From contig NZ_CP018863.1 in NCBI RefSeq assembly GCF_002849715.1, forward strand, positions 1,054,001 through 1,118,000: a stretch of 64,000 bases of DNA, written 5' to 3'. Position 1 is the stretch's first letter; each line of letters begins with the position of its first letter. The notes beneath the pieces are model-generated. The model was not told the DNA's origin and did not search any database. It saw nothing but the letters and a program-made list of their open reading frames with translations. Positions 41,391 to 50,544 of this stretch are shown one piece after another. The stretch comes from Arthrobacter crystallopoietes (GTDB lineage Bacteria; Actinomycetota; Actinomycetes; Actinomycetales; Micrococcaceae). A program made the translations under genes and the position numbers.

Positions 41391-41689
41391 GTCATTCCCC
41401 TTCGATGTGAGTGGCAATCCATCGAGTATCGTTCCCCCGACTCTTCAAGAGTTCCGCCTCACCCTGCATGCTGTCCAGTCAATATGGGTGCAACATCATG
41501 ACATGCCCTTATCGGGACGAATCCCGGCATCCATGAACGTTCTAATCCAAGGCCAAAACCGCGGACTGCCGCATGATTCAAGGATTTTCCAACATGAGTA
41601 TGATTTGAGTATGACCACCACAGTTGGGTGGCATATACCGGACATGGCAGATAGTTACATGCCATTAATCATGCTTGAGGGGGCACCAG
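41391..41689. promoter_or_regulatory. divergent promoter region of the peptide operon and its regulator
   Basis: This 299-bp A/T-rich region contains TGAGTATGA twice as a direct repeat with an 11-bp period (41595-41603 and 41606-41614), on one face of the helix. A related GAGTATCG lies at about 41425 and a perfect inverted repeat, ACTCTT/AAGAGT, at 41440-41452. These are candidate binding sites for the adjacent regulator. Confidence 0.5.
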
Positions 41690-42664
41690 ATGTTGAGTGG
41701 GACAGCCTTTGAGCTCTATGAATACGCGGTAACCCACCCGGACTGGACCAAGGAGTCCGCTTCGACTGCGCTCGGCTATACCATTCGGGACCTCAACAGC
41801 GCCATTACTGAGCTCACCGGACGACGCCTGTTCCAACAGCCGGCGCCAGATGTGGACTGCTTTACTGCCATCTCTCCGGACGTGGCCTTGGCGCAGCTAG
41901 TCGAGGCCGACGAACGCCTGCTTATTGATCTCCGCGCCAAAATCAGCGGGCACCGGAGCGACATGGCTTCGCTCGTCCCCACATACCTTGCGGCACGGAA
42001 GCGGATCGCTCTCGATTCGTCCATTGAGATACTCGAAGACCCTGGGGTAATTCGAAAGCTGCTGATCGATTACGGGCGGGATGTCACCGAACAGGTTCTG
42101 ATCAGCCAGCCTGGCTCAGGATCTACGGCAGAGGTCCATGAAGAGGGCATCCAAAAGGACCTGGAACTTCTGGAACGCGGGATAGTCAGAAAAAATCTCT
42201 ACAATGCCAGCACTCTGGATCATGTGCCTACTCGGAAAGCTGTCGCCGCCACGGCCCCTGCCGGCCTGGAATATCGGACATTGCCCTACGTGCCGCTGAA
42301 AGTCCTGATCTTCGACCAGTCCTTGGCACTCGTAGCTCGCCAACTGGACGCGGACGATCGGGCAGCTCTGGTGGTGCGTGACGTCAATCTGATCCATGTA
42401 TTCACGCAGCTATTCAATGTGGCATGGGAACTTGCCACCCCCTACGGCTGGGAGACCGAGAGCCGAACGCCTGCCGACCTCAATAGCATTCAACGATCCG
42501 TCCTCCGGGGCATGGCTGCCGGCTACTCCGATGAAGTAATTGCACGGAGGCTGGATATCAGCGTGCGGACCTGCCGACGACACATCGCATGGATGCTGGA
42601 AGAATTGGGCGCCGAAAGCCGCTTCCAAGCAGCGCTGAAGGCCAAAGAAGCGGGCTGGCTGTAG
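41690..42664 (+). CDS. TrmB-like/LuxR-type transcriptional regulator
   Basis: The 324-residue protein starts with a winged-helix-like domain (TAFELYEYAVTHPDWTKESA, LGYTIRDLNSAITELTGRRL) as in TrmB-type regulators. A middle sensor-like domain follows at about 70-250, and a LuxR/GerE helix-turn-helix closes it (LRGMAAGYSDEVIARRLDIS, VRTCRRHIAWMLEELGAESR). There is no receiver domain. The ATG at 41690 has GAGGGGG 6 bp upstream. Divergent orientation suggests it controls the peptide operon, perhaps sensing the peptide; inference. Confidence 0.78.
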   Translation: MLSGTAFELYEYAVTHPDWTKESASTALGYTIRDLNSAITELTGRRLFQQPAPDVDCFTAISPDVALAQLVEADERLLIDLRAKISGHRSDMASLVPTYLAARKRIALDSSIEILEDPGVIRKLLIDYGRDVTEQVLISQPGSGSTAEVHEEGIQKDLELLERGIVRKNLYNASTLDHVPTRKAVAATAPAGLEYRTLPYVPLKVLIFDQSLALVARQLDADDRAALVVRDVNLIHVFTQLFNVAWELATPYGWETESRTPADLNSIQRSVLRGMAAGYSDEVIARRLDISVRTCRRHIAWMLEELGAESRFQAALKAKEAGWL

Positions 42665-42705
42665 TCGCGAAGCAGGGCGTCAACAACACAAATAGAAAAC
42701 AGCTG

Positions 42706-42736
42706 TTGCCTTCAGAGCAACTGTTTGGGTTATCCT
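42706..42736 (+). promoter_or_regulatory. promoter of the aminotransferase gene, likely leaderless
   Basis: TTGCCT (42706) and TATCCT (42731) are spaced 19 bp. TATCCT is 6 bp before the GTG at 42743, which would make a leaderless transcript. Confidence 0.4.
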
Positions 42737-42742
42737 GTGTGA

Positions 42743-44029
42743 GTGAGAACACAGGAATCTGCCGCTTCTGCCGACATGCCAACCGAAACCGAAGTAGCGC
42801 TTGAACGCGCGATCACTTCGCATCGGCACCACAGCCTTTACTCCGACCGGGCCGCCAAAATCAAGCAGTCCGCAGTTCGCGATGTCTTCGATATTTCGCT
42901 GCAGCCTGGCCTCATCTCTCTCGCCGGCGGGAATCCGTTCTTGCAGTCCCTGCCTCTGGAGAAGCTCGGCGGGATGGCCTACCGCCTCATTACTGAGCAG
43001 GGCCTAACAGCTCTCCAGTACGGCGGCGGCCAAGGAACAGAGCGGCTTCGGGCCCAGGCCTGCGAAGTCATGGCCGAGGAAGGCATCGAGGATGCGGACC
43101 CGGCGAATGTTGTGATCACCACAGGTTCCCAGTCCGCCCAGGACGTGGCATGCAAAGTCTTCTGCAATCCGGGCGACGTTGTGCTCTGCGAAGACCCGAC
43201 TTATGTGGGTGCCCTGAATACTTTCGAGGCTTACGAGGTCACAGTCGAGACCGTGGCCATGGACGAACTTGGCCTCGTTCCCGACGAACTGCAGCGGCGC
43301 ATTGATGAGGTCCGCTCTTCCGGCGGAAACATCAAGTTCCTTTACACCATCCCCAACTTCAACAATCCGTCGGGCATCACGCTCGCCGCAGAGCGCCGGC
43401 AGCGGGTCGTGGAGATCTGCCAGGACGCGAACATCCTGATCATTGAGGACAATCCGTACGGCTTGCTGCGCTTCGATGGCCATCCGATCGCCCCGCTCCG
43501 CGCGGGCAACCCGGACGACGTGATCTACATGGGTTCGTTCTCGAAGATTCTCGCGCCCGGCCTGAGGATCGGCTGGGCTTTGGTGCCGGCACACCTGCAG
43601 CGGCGTTTCTATCTGGCCAGCGAGGCAGTCACGCTCTGCCCGCCGACGCTAAACCAGATGCTCATCTCGGAGTACCTGGACGGCCACGACTGGCGCGGGC
43701 AGATCACCACCTACCGCAGCCTCTATTCCGAGCGCTGCGCAGCCATGCTCCAGGCGCTCGAAGACTTCATGCCGGACGGCGTCAGCTGGACGCAGCCGCA
43801 GGGCGGTTTCTTCGTCTGGGTGAGCCTGCCAGAGGGAATCGATACCTACCCGCTGCTGTACAAGGCGATCGACGCCGGCGTGATCTTCATTCCCGGCGCC
43901 GCCTTCACGCCATCGGACGATCCCTCCAGCAAGCTCAGGCTGGCGTTCAGCGCCGTGTCCACCGAGAACATCCGCGAGGGTGTGCGCCGGCTGGCCCCCG
44001 TGTTGCAGCAGGCCATGGGTGCCCGGTAG
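42743..44029 (+). CDS. PLP-dependent class I/II aminotransferase (2-aminoadipate/LysN-like)
   Basis: The 428-residue fold-type I enzyme has the PLP Lys in GSFSKILAPGLRIGW, the NNPSG substrate loop (IPNFNNPSGI) and the EDNPYG segment. The pattern is that of the LysN/KAT-like group related to MocR, without a DNA-binding domain. It probably transaminates 2-aminoadipate or branched/aromatic amino acids. Start GTG 42743; ATG 42776 is an in-frame alternative. Confidence 0.85.
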   Translation: MRTQESAASADMPTETEVALERAITSHRHHSLYSDRAAKIKQSAVRDVFDISLQPGLISLAGGNPFLQSLPLEKLGGMAYRLITEQGLTALQYGGGQGTERLRAQACEVMAEEGIEDADPANVVITTGSQSAQDVACKVFCNPGDVVLCEDPTYVGALNTFEAYEVTVETVAMDELGLVPDELQRRIDEVRSSGGNIKFLYTIPNFNNPSGITLAAERRQRVVEICQDANILIIEDNPYGLLRFDGHPIAPLRAGNPDDVIYMGSFSKILAPGLRIGWALVPAHLQRRFYLASEAVTLCPPTLNQMLISEYLDGHDWRGQITTYRSLYSERCAAMLQALEDFMPDGVSWTQPQGGFFVWVSLPEGIDTYPLLYKAIDAGVIFIPGAAFTPSDDPSSKLRLAFSAVSTENIREGVRRLAPVLQQAMGAR

Positions 44030-44035
44030 CAGCTA

Positions 44036-44251
44036 TCAGCGCTTCCTGAGGTACTTGTAGTAGACGTAGCGGCCGCCGAAGTAGAGGCCGAGAACCAGAA
44101 TGATGCGCAGAATGCCATTCATGCCCGGGAACAGAAATATGAATACGTAGCTCAGCAGGAATATAACGGCCATGCCCCAGAGGGTGCGCCGCCAGTCGAT
44201 CTTGGGTACGTCGGGACGGTTGCCGGACCCGGCAGGTCGGTTATTGCTCAT
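44036..44251 (-). CDS. small membrane protein
   Basis: The 71-residue protein has a polar Asn/Pro-rich N-terminus and two membrane segments (TLWGMAVIFLLSYVFIFLF, ILRIILVLGLYFGG) ending in a basic YYKYLRKR. Function unknown. It is convergent with the aminotransferase (6 bp gap). Confidence 0.6.
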   Translation of the reverse strand: MSNNRPAGSGNRPDVPKIDWRRTLWGMAVIFLLSYVFIFLFPGMNGILRIILVLGLYFGGRYVYYKYLRKR

Positions 44252-44296
44252 GGCCCAAGTCAATCACAGGCGCAGGTGGTCCTTGTTGTCGGCTGC

Positions 44297-44785
44297 TCAG
44301 CGCTCGACCAGGATGCCGTCTTCGTCCGCATAAACCATGGCACCGGGCCGGAATGCCACACCGGCGATTTCGACGGGTACATCAACCTCCCCGAGAGATT
44401 CCTTAGCGCTCTTGCGCGGGTTGCTGCCTAGCGCCTTGACCCCCAGCGACAGCTGCGCAATGGCAGTGCGGTCGCGAATGGGTCCGTTGATGATGACGCC
44501 GGCCCAGCCGTTTTCCACCGCTGCTGCGGCGATCATGTCCCCCATGAGGGCGGTGTGGAGCGAGCCGCCGCCGTCGACCACAAGAACCGAGCCTCCGCCG
44601 GGTGAATTCAGAACGGATTTCACCAACCCGTTGTCTTCATGGCAACGAATGGTCCGGACGGGGCCGCTGAACGCCACGTTGCCGCCCAGGTCCTGGAACT
44701 GCAGCGGCACCGACTGGAGGTCCTCGCCCCGCTCGTCATACAGGTCCGCCGTGGAAACAGGACCGGAAAGATCAGTGCTGGTCAT
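44297..44785 (-). CDS. RraA-family protein
   Basis: The 162-residue protein has the RraA/HMG-aldolase fold motif: GGGSLHTALMGDMIAAAAVE, then GVIINGPIRDR. This carries the Gly-x20-Arg-Asp metal/pyruvate site of 4-hydroxy-4-methyl-2-oxoglutarate aldolases. Members either inhibit RNase E or act as class II aldolases. With the Arg-Asp pair intact, aldolase/decarboxylase activity is possible. Confidence 0.88.
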   Translation of the reverse strand: MTSTDLSGPVSTADLYDERGEDLQSVPLQFQDLGGNVAFSGPVRTIRCHEDNGLVKSVLNSPGGGSVLVVDGGGSLHTALMGDMIAAAAVENGWAGVIINGPIRDRTAIAQLSLGVKALGSNPRKSAKESLGEVDVPVEIAGVAFRPGAMVYADEDGILVER

Positions 44786-44837
44786 CGGGATGGTCTCCTT
44801 TTCGCCACATGGGCTCGATCATAGCCCACGCCCTGAA

Positions 44838-44868
44838 GGGATCCACGGTGCGCTTCGTCGTGGACCCC
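44838..44868. terminator. possible terminator hairpin
   Basis: GGGATCCACG pairs with CGTGGACCCC with one mismatch, between the E2 stop and the RraA start. No good T-run. Confidence 0.4.
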
Positions 44869-44894
44869 TTCGACGACTATTCCCTTCCCGGCAC

Positions 44895-46457
44895 TTAATC
44901 GAGCAGAAGCGCGGGTTCTTCCATGATCGCGGCAACGTCGGCCATGAACCGGGCGGAAAGGTCGCCGTCCACCACACGGTGGTCGAAGGAGCCGCCAAGA
45001 GTAGTGATCCAGCGCGGAATGACTTCCCCGTCCAGCACCCAGGGCTTCTGCTTGATGGTGCCGAAGGCCACGATTGCGACTTCGCCCGGGTTGATGATGG
45101 GCGTGCCAGTGTCGATGCCCAGTGCGCCGACGTTGGTGATGGTCAAGGTGCCGCCCTGCATTTCGGCCGGTTGAGTCTTGCCCGCACGCGCCTTCGTAGC
45201 CAACTCGTTAAGGGCGATGGCCAGTTCCTTCAGGGACAGATCCTGTGCATCCTTGATGTTCGGCACCATCAGTCCGCGCGGCGTGGCGGCGGCGATCCCG
45301 AGGTTCATGAAGTGCTTGATCAGGATCTCGTCATCGGTCCATGTGGCGTTGACGGAGGGGTTCCGTGCTGCCGCCCAAATCACCGCTTTGGCCAGAATCA
45401 GCAACGGTGAAATCTTGATGCCTTCGAAGTCGCGGCTGACCTTAAGCCGCTTGACGAACTCCATGGTCCGGGAGGCATCCACATCAACGAAGATGCTGAC
45501 GTGCGGAGCGGAGAAGGCCGATTCGACCATGGCCTTAGCCGTGGCCTTGCGAACACCCTTGACCTTGACCCGCTCGATGCGCTGGTCCTGCGGCTTCCTG
45601 CTCGGCGCCCAGAAAGTCTCGGCCTGGTCCAGTTCGGCATCCCGCTGTGCCTGATAACTCAGCAGGTCCGCCTTGGTGACCTCTCCACCGCGGCCGGTGG
45701 GGGTGATGTCAGCCAGATCGATCCCCAGATCCTTGGCAGCCTTGCGCACCGGCGGTTTGGCCAGCACTCGGGTCAGCAAGCGGTTCACCGCCGCCTGCAC
45801 GGCCTCACCGCGCTGTTGTCCCTTGGTACCGTCCCGGGTTACTCCGCTTTCGACGGCGGAGTCGGGGGACGCTGGCGAGGGAACCGGCGGCACGTGCGGG
45901 GCGTGCTGCTGCGGCGCGGAATCGGAGACGCCGTGGTGGTGGGGCGCCGTCGTCGTTGTTTGGTCCGGAGTTGGGCTGGGGCTGGACGGGCGGCGCGGGC
46001 GGCGCTTGACTGCATCTGCCTTCGGCCCTGAGCCGACCAGTGATCCGCTGACCATGCCCGGTTCGCTGGCTGCCGGCGCCGCCTCGGCTGCGCCCGAGAG
46101 CGGATCGCCCTCCGTTTTCGCGGGCGCTTCCTGCGGCAGGGCAGCGCTGTCCGGACGCGCGGGCGCCTGGAGCGCGTCCCCGGTGTCCTTCACGGGTGCG
46201 GGCTGGCCGGCACCGCCGACGTTCACGGAGATGATCGGTGTGCCAACCTCGATGGTCTGCCCCTCGGGCACGAGCAGTTCCGCCACGACGCCCGCGTACG
46301 GGCTGGGTAGCTCTACCAGGGACTTGGCCGTTTCGATCTCCACGATCACGTCATTGACGGCGACGGTGTCCCCGGGCTTGACCTTCCAGGAGACGATTTC
46401 GGCTTCGACCAAGCCTTCGCCGACGTCCGGGAGGTTGAATGATTCGATGTTCGACAT
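44895..46457 (-). CDS. bkdC: dihydrolipoamide acyltransferase (E2) of a 2-oxoacid dehydrogenase complex
   Basis: The 520-residue E2 has one lipoyl domain (lipoylated Lys45 in IETAKSLVE) and a long Ala/Pro-rich linker with His- and Gln-rich parts. A peripheral-subunit-binding domain ([20 protein letters not shown]) and the catalytic CAT domain ending in DHRVVDG follow. It transfers the acyl group from E1 to CoA. One lipoyl domain and the linked E1 genes fit a branched-chain 2-oxoacid dehydrogenase. The linker is longer than average. It is the third gene of the operon, 15 bp after E1beta. Confidence 0.9.
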   Translation of the reverse strand: MSNIESFNLPDVGEGLVEAEIVSWKVKPGDTVAVNDVIVEIETAKSLVELPSPYAGVVAELLVPEGQTIEVGTPIISVNVGGAGQPAPVKDTGDALQAPARPDSAALPQEAPAKTEGDPLSGAAEAAPAASEPGMVSGSLVGSGPKADAVKRRPRRPSSPSPTPDQTTTTAPHHHGVSDSAPQQHAPHVPPVPSPASPDSAVESGVTRDGTKGQQRGEAVQAAVNRLLTRVLAKPPVRKAAKDLGIDLADITPTGRGGEVTKADLLSYQAQRDAELDQAETFWAPSRKPQDQRIERVKVKGVRKATAKAMVESAFSAPHVSIFVDVDASRTMEFVKRLKVSRDFEGIKISPLLILAKAVIWAAARNPSVNATWTDDEILIKHFMNLGIAAATPRGLMVPNIKDAQDLSLKELAIALNELATKARAGKTQPAEMQGGTLTITNVGALGIDTGTPIINPGEVAIVAFGTIKQKPWVLDGEVIPRWITTLGGSFDHRVVDGDLSARFMADVAAIMEEPALLLD

Positions 46458-46472
46458 GGAAACTCCGATGCG

Positions 46473-47447
46473 TCAGTAGGCGAGGGAACGGTCGAGGGCC
46501 TCAAGCAGGCGGTCGATGTCCGGAAGATAGTGCTCTTCCACCTTGGCCACGGGGTAGGGCATGTGAAAACCGCCCACCCGCAGGACCGGGGCCTCGAGGC
46601 TGAGGAAGGCACGTTCGGAGATGCGTGCGGCGATCTCGCCGCCGACGCCGCCGAAAGTGGGTGCCTCGTGGGTGACGATCAGGTGGCCGGTCTTGTGCAC
46701 GGACGTCGTGATGGTGTCGAAGTCGATCGGCGAGATGGAGCGCAGATCGATCACCTCCACGCTGTTGCCGTCCTCCTCGGCGGCCTGCGCCGCTGCCAGC
46801 GCAACCGGGACGAGCGGGCCGTAAGCGACGATGGTGGCGTCCGTTCCCTCGCGGACCACCTTGGCGCTGAACGCGTCCTGGCCGGGGCTCTCCGTGTCCA
46901 CTTCGCCCTTGAGCCAATAGCGGCGCTTGGGCTCGAACACGATGACCGGGTCGTTCGACTCGACGGCCTGCTGGATCATCCAGTAGGCATCGTGCGGATT
47001 GGACGGGGTAATGATGCGCAGCCCTGCGGTGTGTGCGAAGAGCGCCTCCGGCGATTCGGAATGGTGCTCGATGGAGCCGATGCCACCGCCGTAGGGAATG
47101 CGGATGACGACGGGCGCGCTGAGATCGCCGGAGCTGCGGGCGTGGATTTTGGCCAGCTGCGTGGTGATTTGGTTGAAGCCCGGGAACACGAAACCGTCGA
47201 ACTGGATTTCGCAGACCGGCCGGTAGCCGCGGAACGCCAGGCCGATCGCAGTGCCGATGATGCCGGATTCGGCCAGCGGGGTGTCGACGACGCGGGTCTT
47301 GCCGAATTCGGCCTGCAGGCCTTCGGTTACCCGGTAGACGCCGCCCAAAGCACCGATATCCTCGCCCATGAGCATGGTCTTGGGGTTGTTTTTCATCGTT
47401 TCGCGCAGGCCGGCGGTAATGGCCTTGGCGATGGTCATGTTGGCCAC
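46473..47447 (-). CDS. bkdB: 2-oxoacid dehydrogenase E1 beta subunit
   Basis: The 324-residue subunit has the transketolase pyrimidine-binding fold (LMGEDIGALGGVYRVTEGLQ, AESGIIGTAIGLAFRGYRPV) and the C-terminal domain that ends near HEAPTFGGVGGEIA. It forms the heterotetramer E1 with the alpha subunit. GTG 47447 overlaps the E1alpha stop by 1 nt; ATG 47438 is an alternative. Confidence 0.92.
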   Translation of the reverse strand: MANMTIAKAITAGLRETMKNNPKTMLMGEDIGALGGVYRVTEGLQAEFGKTRVVDTPLAESGIIGTAIGLAFRGYRPVCEIQFDGFVFPGFNQITTQLAKIHARSSGDLSAPVVIRIPYGGGIGSIEHHSESPEALFAHTAGLRIITPSNPHDAYWMIQQAVESNDPVIVFEPKRRYWLKGEVDTESPGQDAFSAKVVREGTDATIVAYGPLVPVALAAAQAAEEDGNSVEVIDLRSISPIDFDTITTSVHKTGHLIVTHEAPTFGGVGGEIAARISERAFLSLEAPVLRVGGFHMPYPVAKVEEHYLPDIDRLLEALDRSLAY

Positions 47448-48619
47448 TAGTTACTCTCCCCTGCCTCGTCGGCGTCCGCGAAGCCTGCCTCGTACTCCAG
47501 GTGCCAGGCGAGCTCTTCGGCGACCAGCGGGTGCGGATCGGCGTAGACGTTGTTGAAGCTCTGCACCATTTCCGGACCGGTCATGGCCAGGACCTCGGCG
47601 CGGACCTTGGCGGCCATCTCATCGCCCTGGACCGTGACCTCCTCGAAGAAGGAGTCATCCGCGGTGTTGCTGGAGCGCAGGTACCGTTCCAGGCGCTTGA
47701 GCGGGTCCTTGTCCCTCCACGCGTCCTCCTCGGCGGAGAGCCGGTACTTGGTGGGGTCGTCTGCGGTGGTGTGGGCGCTCATCCGGTAGGTAAAGGCCTC
47801 GATGAGCACCGGGCCCAGGCCGGAACGGGCATGCTCCAGAGCCCAGCGCGTGACGGCGTGGACGGCAACCACGTCATTGCCGTCCACCCGGATGCCAGGG
47901 AAGCCGTAACCACTGGCGCGGTTCGACAGCGGGATCCGCGACTGTACCTCGGTGGGCACGGAGATGGCCCAGTGGTTGTTCTGGCAGAAGAAGACCACCG
48001 GAGACTGGTTCGAGGCGGCAAAGACCATCGACTCGTGGACATCGCCCTCGGAGCTGGCGCCGTCGCCGAAATAGGCAACACTGACGCCGTCCTCGCCGTC
48101 CCGCTGCAGGCCCATGGCATAGCCGACGGCGTGCAGGGTCTGGGCGGCAAGGACCAGCGTGTAGAGGTGGAAGTTCTTCTCCCGGGGATCCCAGCCGCCG
48201 CTGGAAACACCGCGGAAGAGCTTCAGCAAGGCGGACAGTTCGAGCCCGCGGGTCAGCGCCACACCGTGCTCGCGGTACGTCGGGAAGACGTAGTCATTCG
48301 CCTGCAGCGCAGTGCCGGAACCGATCTGCGCGGCCTCCTGACCCAGCAGCGGCGGCCACATAACCAGTTGTCCCTGGCGCTGCAGCGCCACGGCTTCCTG
48401 GTCGAAACGCCGGACCAGGAACATGTCCCGGTACAGCCCGCGCAGGGCCTCGCCGTCCAGATGCGCGGCGTATGGCCCGTACTGGACGTCCTCGCGCAGT
48501 GTTCCGTCCGAGGCAAGTAGCTGCACCATTTCCGGAGCGTCTGCGGGGTCGCTGGAGGTCATGGACTGCTCAAGTTCCTCAATGTCGAATTCAGAGGTGG
48601 GCAGGTGCTCAGCGCCCAT
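47447..48619 (-). CDS. bkdA: 2-oxoacid dehydrogenase E1 alpha subunit
   Basis: The 390-residue subunit has the ThDP motif GDGASSEGD ... NNHWAIS and the phosphorylation-loop-like segment YRMSAHTTADDP. It decarboxylates a 2-oxoacid, probably branched-chain or pyruvate-like. GAGGAG precedes the ATG at 48619. It is the first gene of the E1alpha-E1beta-E2 operon. A 12-bp inverted repeat lies 50-90 bp upstream. No E3 gene is in the window, so a shared lipoamide dehydrogenase is probably used. Confidence 0.92.
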   Translation of the reverse strand: MGAEHLPTSEFDIEELEQSMTSSDPADAPEMVQLLASDGTLREDVQYGPYAAHLDGEALRGLYRDMFLVRRFDQEAVALQRQGQLVMWPPLLGQEAAQIGSGTALQANDYVFPTYREHGVALTRGLELSALLKLFRGVSSGGWDPREKNFHLYTLVLAAQTLHAVGYAMGLQRDGEDGVSVAYFGDGASSEGDVHESMVFAASNQSPVVFFCQNNHWAISVPTEVQSRIPLSNRASGYGFPGIRVDGNDVVAVHAVTRWALEHARSGLGPVLIEAFTYRMSAHTTADDPTKYRLSAEEDAWRDKDPLKRLERYLRSSNTADDSFFEEVTVQGDEMAAKVRAEVLAMTGPEMVQSFNNVYADPHPLVAEELAWHLEYEAGFADADEAGESN

Positions 48620-48668
48620 ACGAACTCCTCGCCGGCATGCCGCCCGTCGACGGTTACCTTAGCTGCTG

Positions 48669-48710
48669 ATATATGCCTTGAACGGAATGCATTACCCGCA
48701 AGGCATATAT
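48669..48710. promoter_or_regulatory. long inverted repeat in the bkd promoter
   Basis: ATATATGCCTTG (48669-48680) and CAAGGCATATAT (48699-48710) are perfect complements, 18 bp apart. The AT-rich arms and central position in the 149-bp gap suggest a regulator-binding site overlapping the promoter. Confidence 0.6.
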
Positions 48711-48768
48711 TGGTCGGTTTTCTGTTCCAGCCTAACGATACCGGGCCTCAGCCCCGCTGTTGTTACGG

Positions 48769-49920
48769 TCAGGAAACGCCGGGGCCTTTTGTATAGTTCG
48801 CACACAGAGAGAGGAAACGCGTATTGGCCTCCACCTCGCCGATGCTGACCCGGACCCCTTCGTTGGGGAAGGCCCGTACGGACAGGGCCTGCTCCCCCGC
48901 ATAGGCGGCAAAGTCCTGGGCATTCTCGCCCAGCGGGAGCCAGACAAAGTTGCCCTGGGACTCGGGGATCTTCCAGCCAAGCTCGCTCAGGCCGGCCACC
49001 ACGCGGTCGCGTTCGTCCACGAGGCTTTGTACCCTTTCCACAACCTTGTCGTAGTGCTTCAGCGAGGCAATTGCCGCATCCTCGGCCAGGCTGGACACGG
49101 CGAAAGGCGTGGCGGCGACCCGCAGGTGCTGGGTGAGTTCCGGATTCGAGACGGAGTAGCCAACGCGAAGATTGGCCAGGCCATGGGCCTTGGAGAACGT
49201 CCGCAGGACGATGACGTTCGGGTACTTCTTGTACACCTTGATGCCGTCCACCACTTCCGGATCCCGGACAAACTCGGTGTAGGCCTCGTCGATGACCACC
49301 ACGACGTCCTGCGGGACCTTGGCCAGGAAGTCCTCCACCTGGGCGGTGGTAAGGGCCGGGCCGGTCGGGTTGTTCGGGGTGCACAGCAGGACGACTTTGG
49401 TCCGCTCATTGAGGGCGGCCGCCATGGCCTCAAGGTCGTGCGAGCCGTCCGCCCGGTTGGTGATCTGCACGCTGGCTGCGCCGGAGAGGCCGATCATGAT
49501 CGGGTAGGCCTCGAAGGAGCGCCAGGCATAGACGACCTCGTCCGCCGTGCCGTCCTCGCTCTGGCCGGCGAAGGTCTGCAGGATCTGTACCAGCGCGCCC
49601 AGACTGCCGGCACCGGTGACGATGTCCTCGGCCGGAACATCCAGGAACCGGCTCAGTTCGGTGCGCAAGGCTGTCGACAGCGGATCCGGGTAGCGCTGGA
49701 TGTTGTGCTGGGACTGGATAGCCTCCAGCACCTCCGGGATCGGCGGGAGCGGGTTCTCATTGGAGGAGAGCTTGTACGGCTGCAGCCCCTCAATGACGGC
49801 TGGCGGTTTGCCCGCTGCATACTTGGGCAGCCGGTCCATGACCGGGCGGGGGCGGATCTGACGGTCTTGGGCTGCCGTCTGAACCGCAGCTACGTTGGTG
49901 GGGTTCTGGGTAGAAGTCAT
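48769..49920 (-). CDS. hisC: histidinol-phosphate-type aminotransferase
   Basis: The 383-residue fold-type I aminotransferase has KLSSNENPLPP near the start, CTPNNPTGP, the DEAYTEFV segment and the PLP Lys in LRTFSKAHGLANLRVGY. The family covers histidinol-phosphate and aromatic/phenylalanine (Pat) aminotransferases; the missing his neighbours make a Pat-like role as likely. The start MTSTQNPTNV is preceded by TATTCT 7 bp upstream and no SD, possibly leaderless. Confidence 0.88.
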   Translation of the reverse strand: MTSTQNPTNVAAVQTAAQDRQIRPRPVMDRLPKYAAGKPPAVIEGLQPYKLSSNENPLPPIPEVLEAIQSQHNIQRYPDPLSTALRTELSRFLDVPAEDIVTGAGSLGALVQILQTFAGQSEDGTADEVVYAWRSFEAYPIMIGLSGAASVQITNRADGSHDLEAMAAALNERTKVVLLCTPNNPTGPALTTAQVEDFLAKVPQDVVVVIDEAYTEFVRDPEVVDGIKVYKKYPNVIVLRTFSKAHGLANLRVGYSVSNPELTQHLRVAATPFAVSSLAEDAAIASLKHYDKVVERVQSLVDERDRVVAGLSELGWKIPESQGNFVWLPLGENAQDFAAYAGEQALSVRAFPNEGVRVSIGEVEANTRFLSLCANYTKGPGVS

Positions 49921-50004
49921 GGGTTAAAGAATACGGTGGTGCAACGAGGCGTTTGTCACGCCGGATCGGGTGCCCCGGCATCAGCGGTATGACAGCATGA
50001 ATCC

Positions 50005-50409
50005 ATGGGAAAGTTCATTGTGCGTGTTCTGATCAATGGCCTGGCGCTGTGGATAGCCAGCTGGGTTCTGCCTGGCATAACGGTGGAAAGCACAGCGGCA
50101 ACGGAAGTTGCGCAGGGAAACTCAACGGCCGGCGTCGTACTTGCGTTCCTCTTTATCGGGCTCATTTTCGGCCTGGTCAACGCCATCGTGCGGCCGATCG
50201 TCAGCTTCCTGTCGCTGCCGGTCACGATTCTGACGCTGGGCCTGTTCACCATCATCATCAACGCGCTCATGCTGATGCTCACGGCCTGGCTCTCGTCCTA
50301 CACACCCGTGAACTTTGTGGTCGATTCCTTTTTCTGGACCGCGGTGCTCGGCTCGCTGATTATCAGTCTCGTGTCCCTGATCGCCGGATCGATTACGCGG
50401 ACCCGGTAG
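50005..50409 (+). CDS. phage holin family 4-type (PF04020) membrane protein
   Basis: The 134-residue protein has four membrane segments and the motif GLVNAIVRPIVSFLSLPVTI that marks this family. Despite the name it is a common chromosomal membrane protein, not a phage sign. Function unknown. Confidence 0.88.
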   Translation: MGKFIVRVLINGLALWIASWVLPGITVESTAATEVAQGNSTAGVVLAFLFIGLIFGLVNAIVRPIVSFLSLPVTILTLGLFTIIINALMLMLTAWLSSYTPVNFVVDSFFWTAVLGSLIISLVSLIAGSITRTR

Positions 50410-50544
50410 CGCGTGCCTCACCGGCGGCCGGCGGCACGGTGAGGCACTTTTGATCTACCCGTAACGTCCGGCCACTGCAGCCGAAACACGCCGTTCCTAC
50501 AGTCTTACCAACAGGGTGAAACCGCTCCCCTTTTGGAGGACTGA

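Noticed and set aside
50005..50409. Prophage, because of the holin-family name
   Set aside because: PF04020 proteins are common chromosomal membrane proteins; no other phage gene is nearby.
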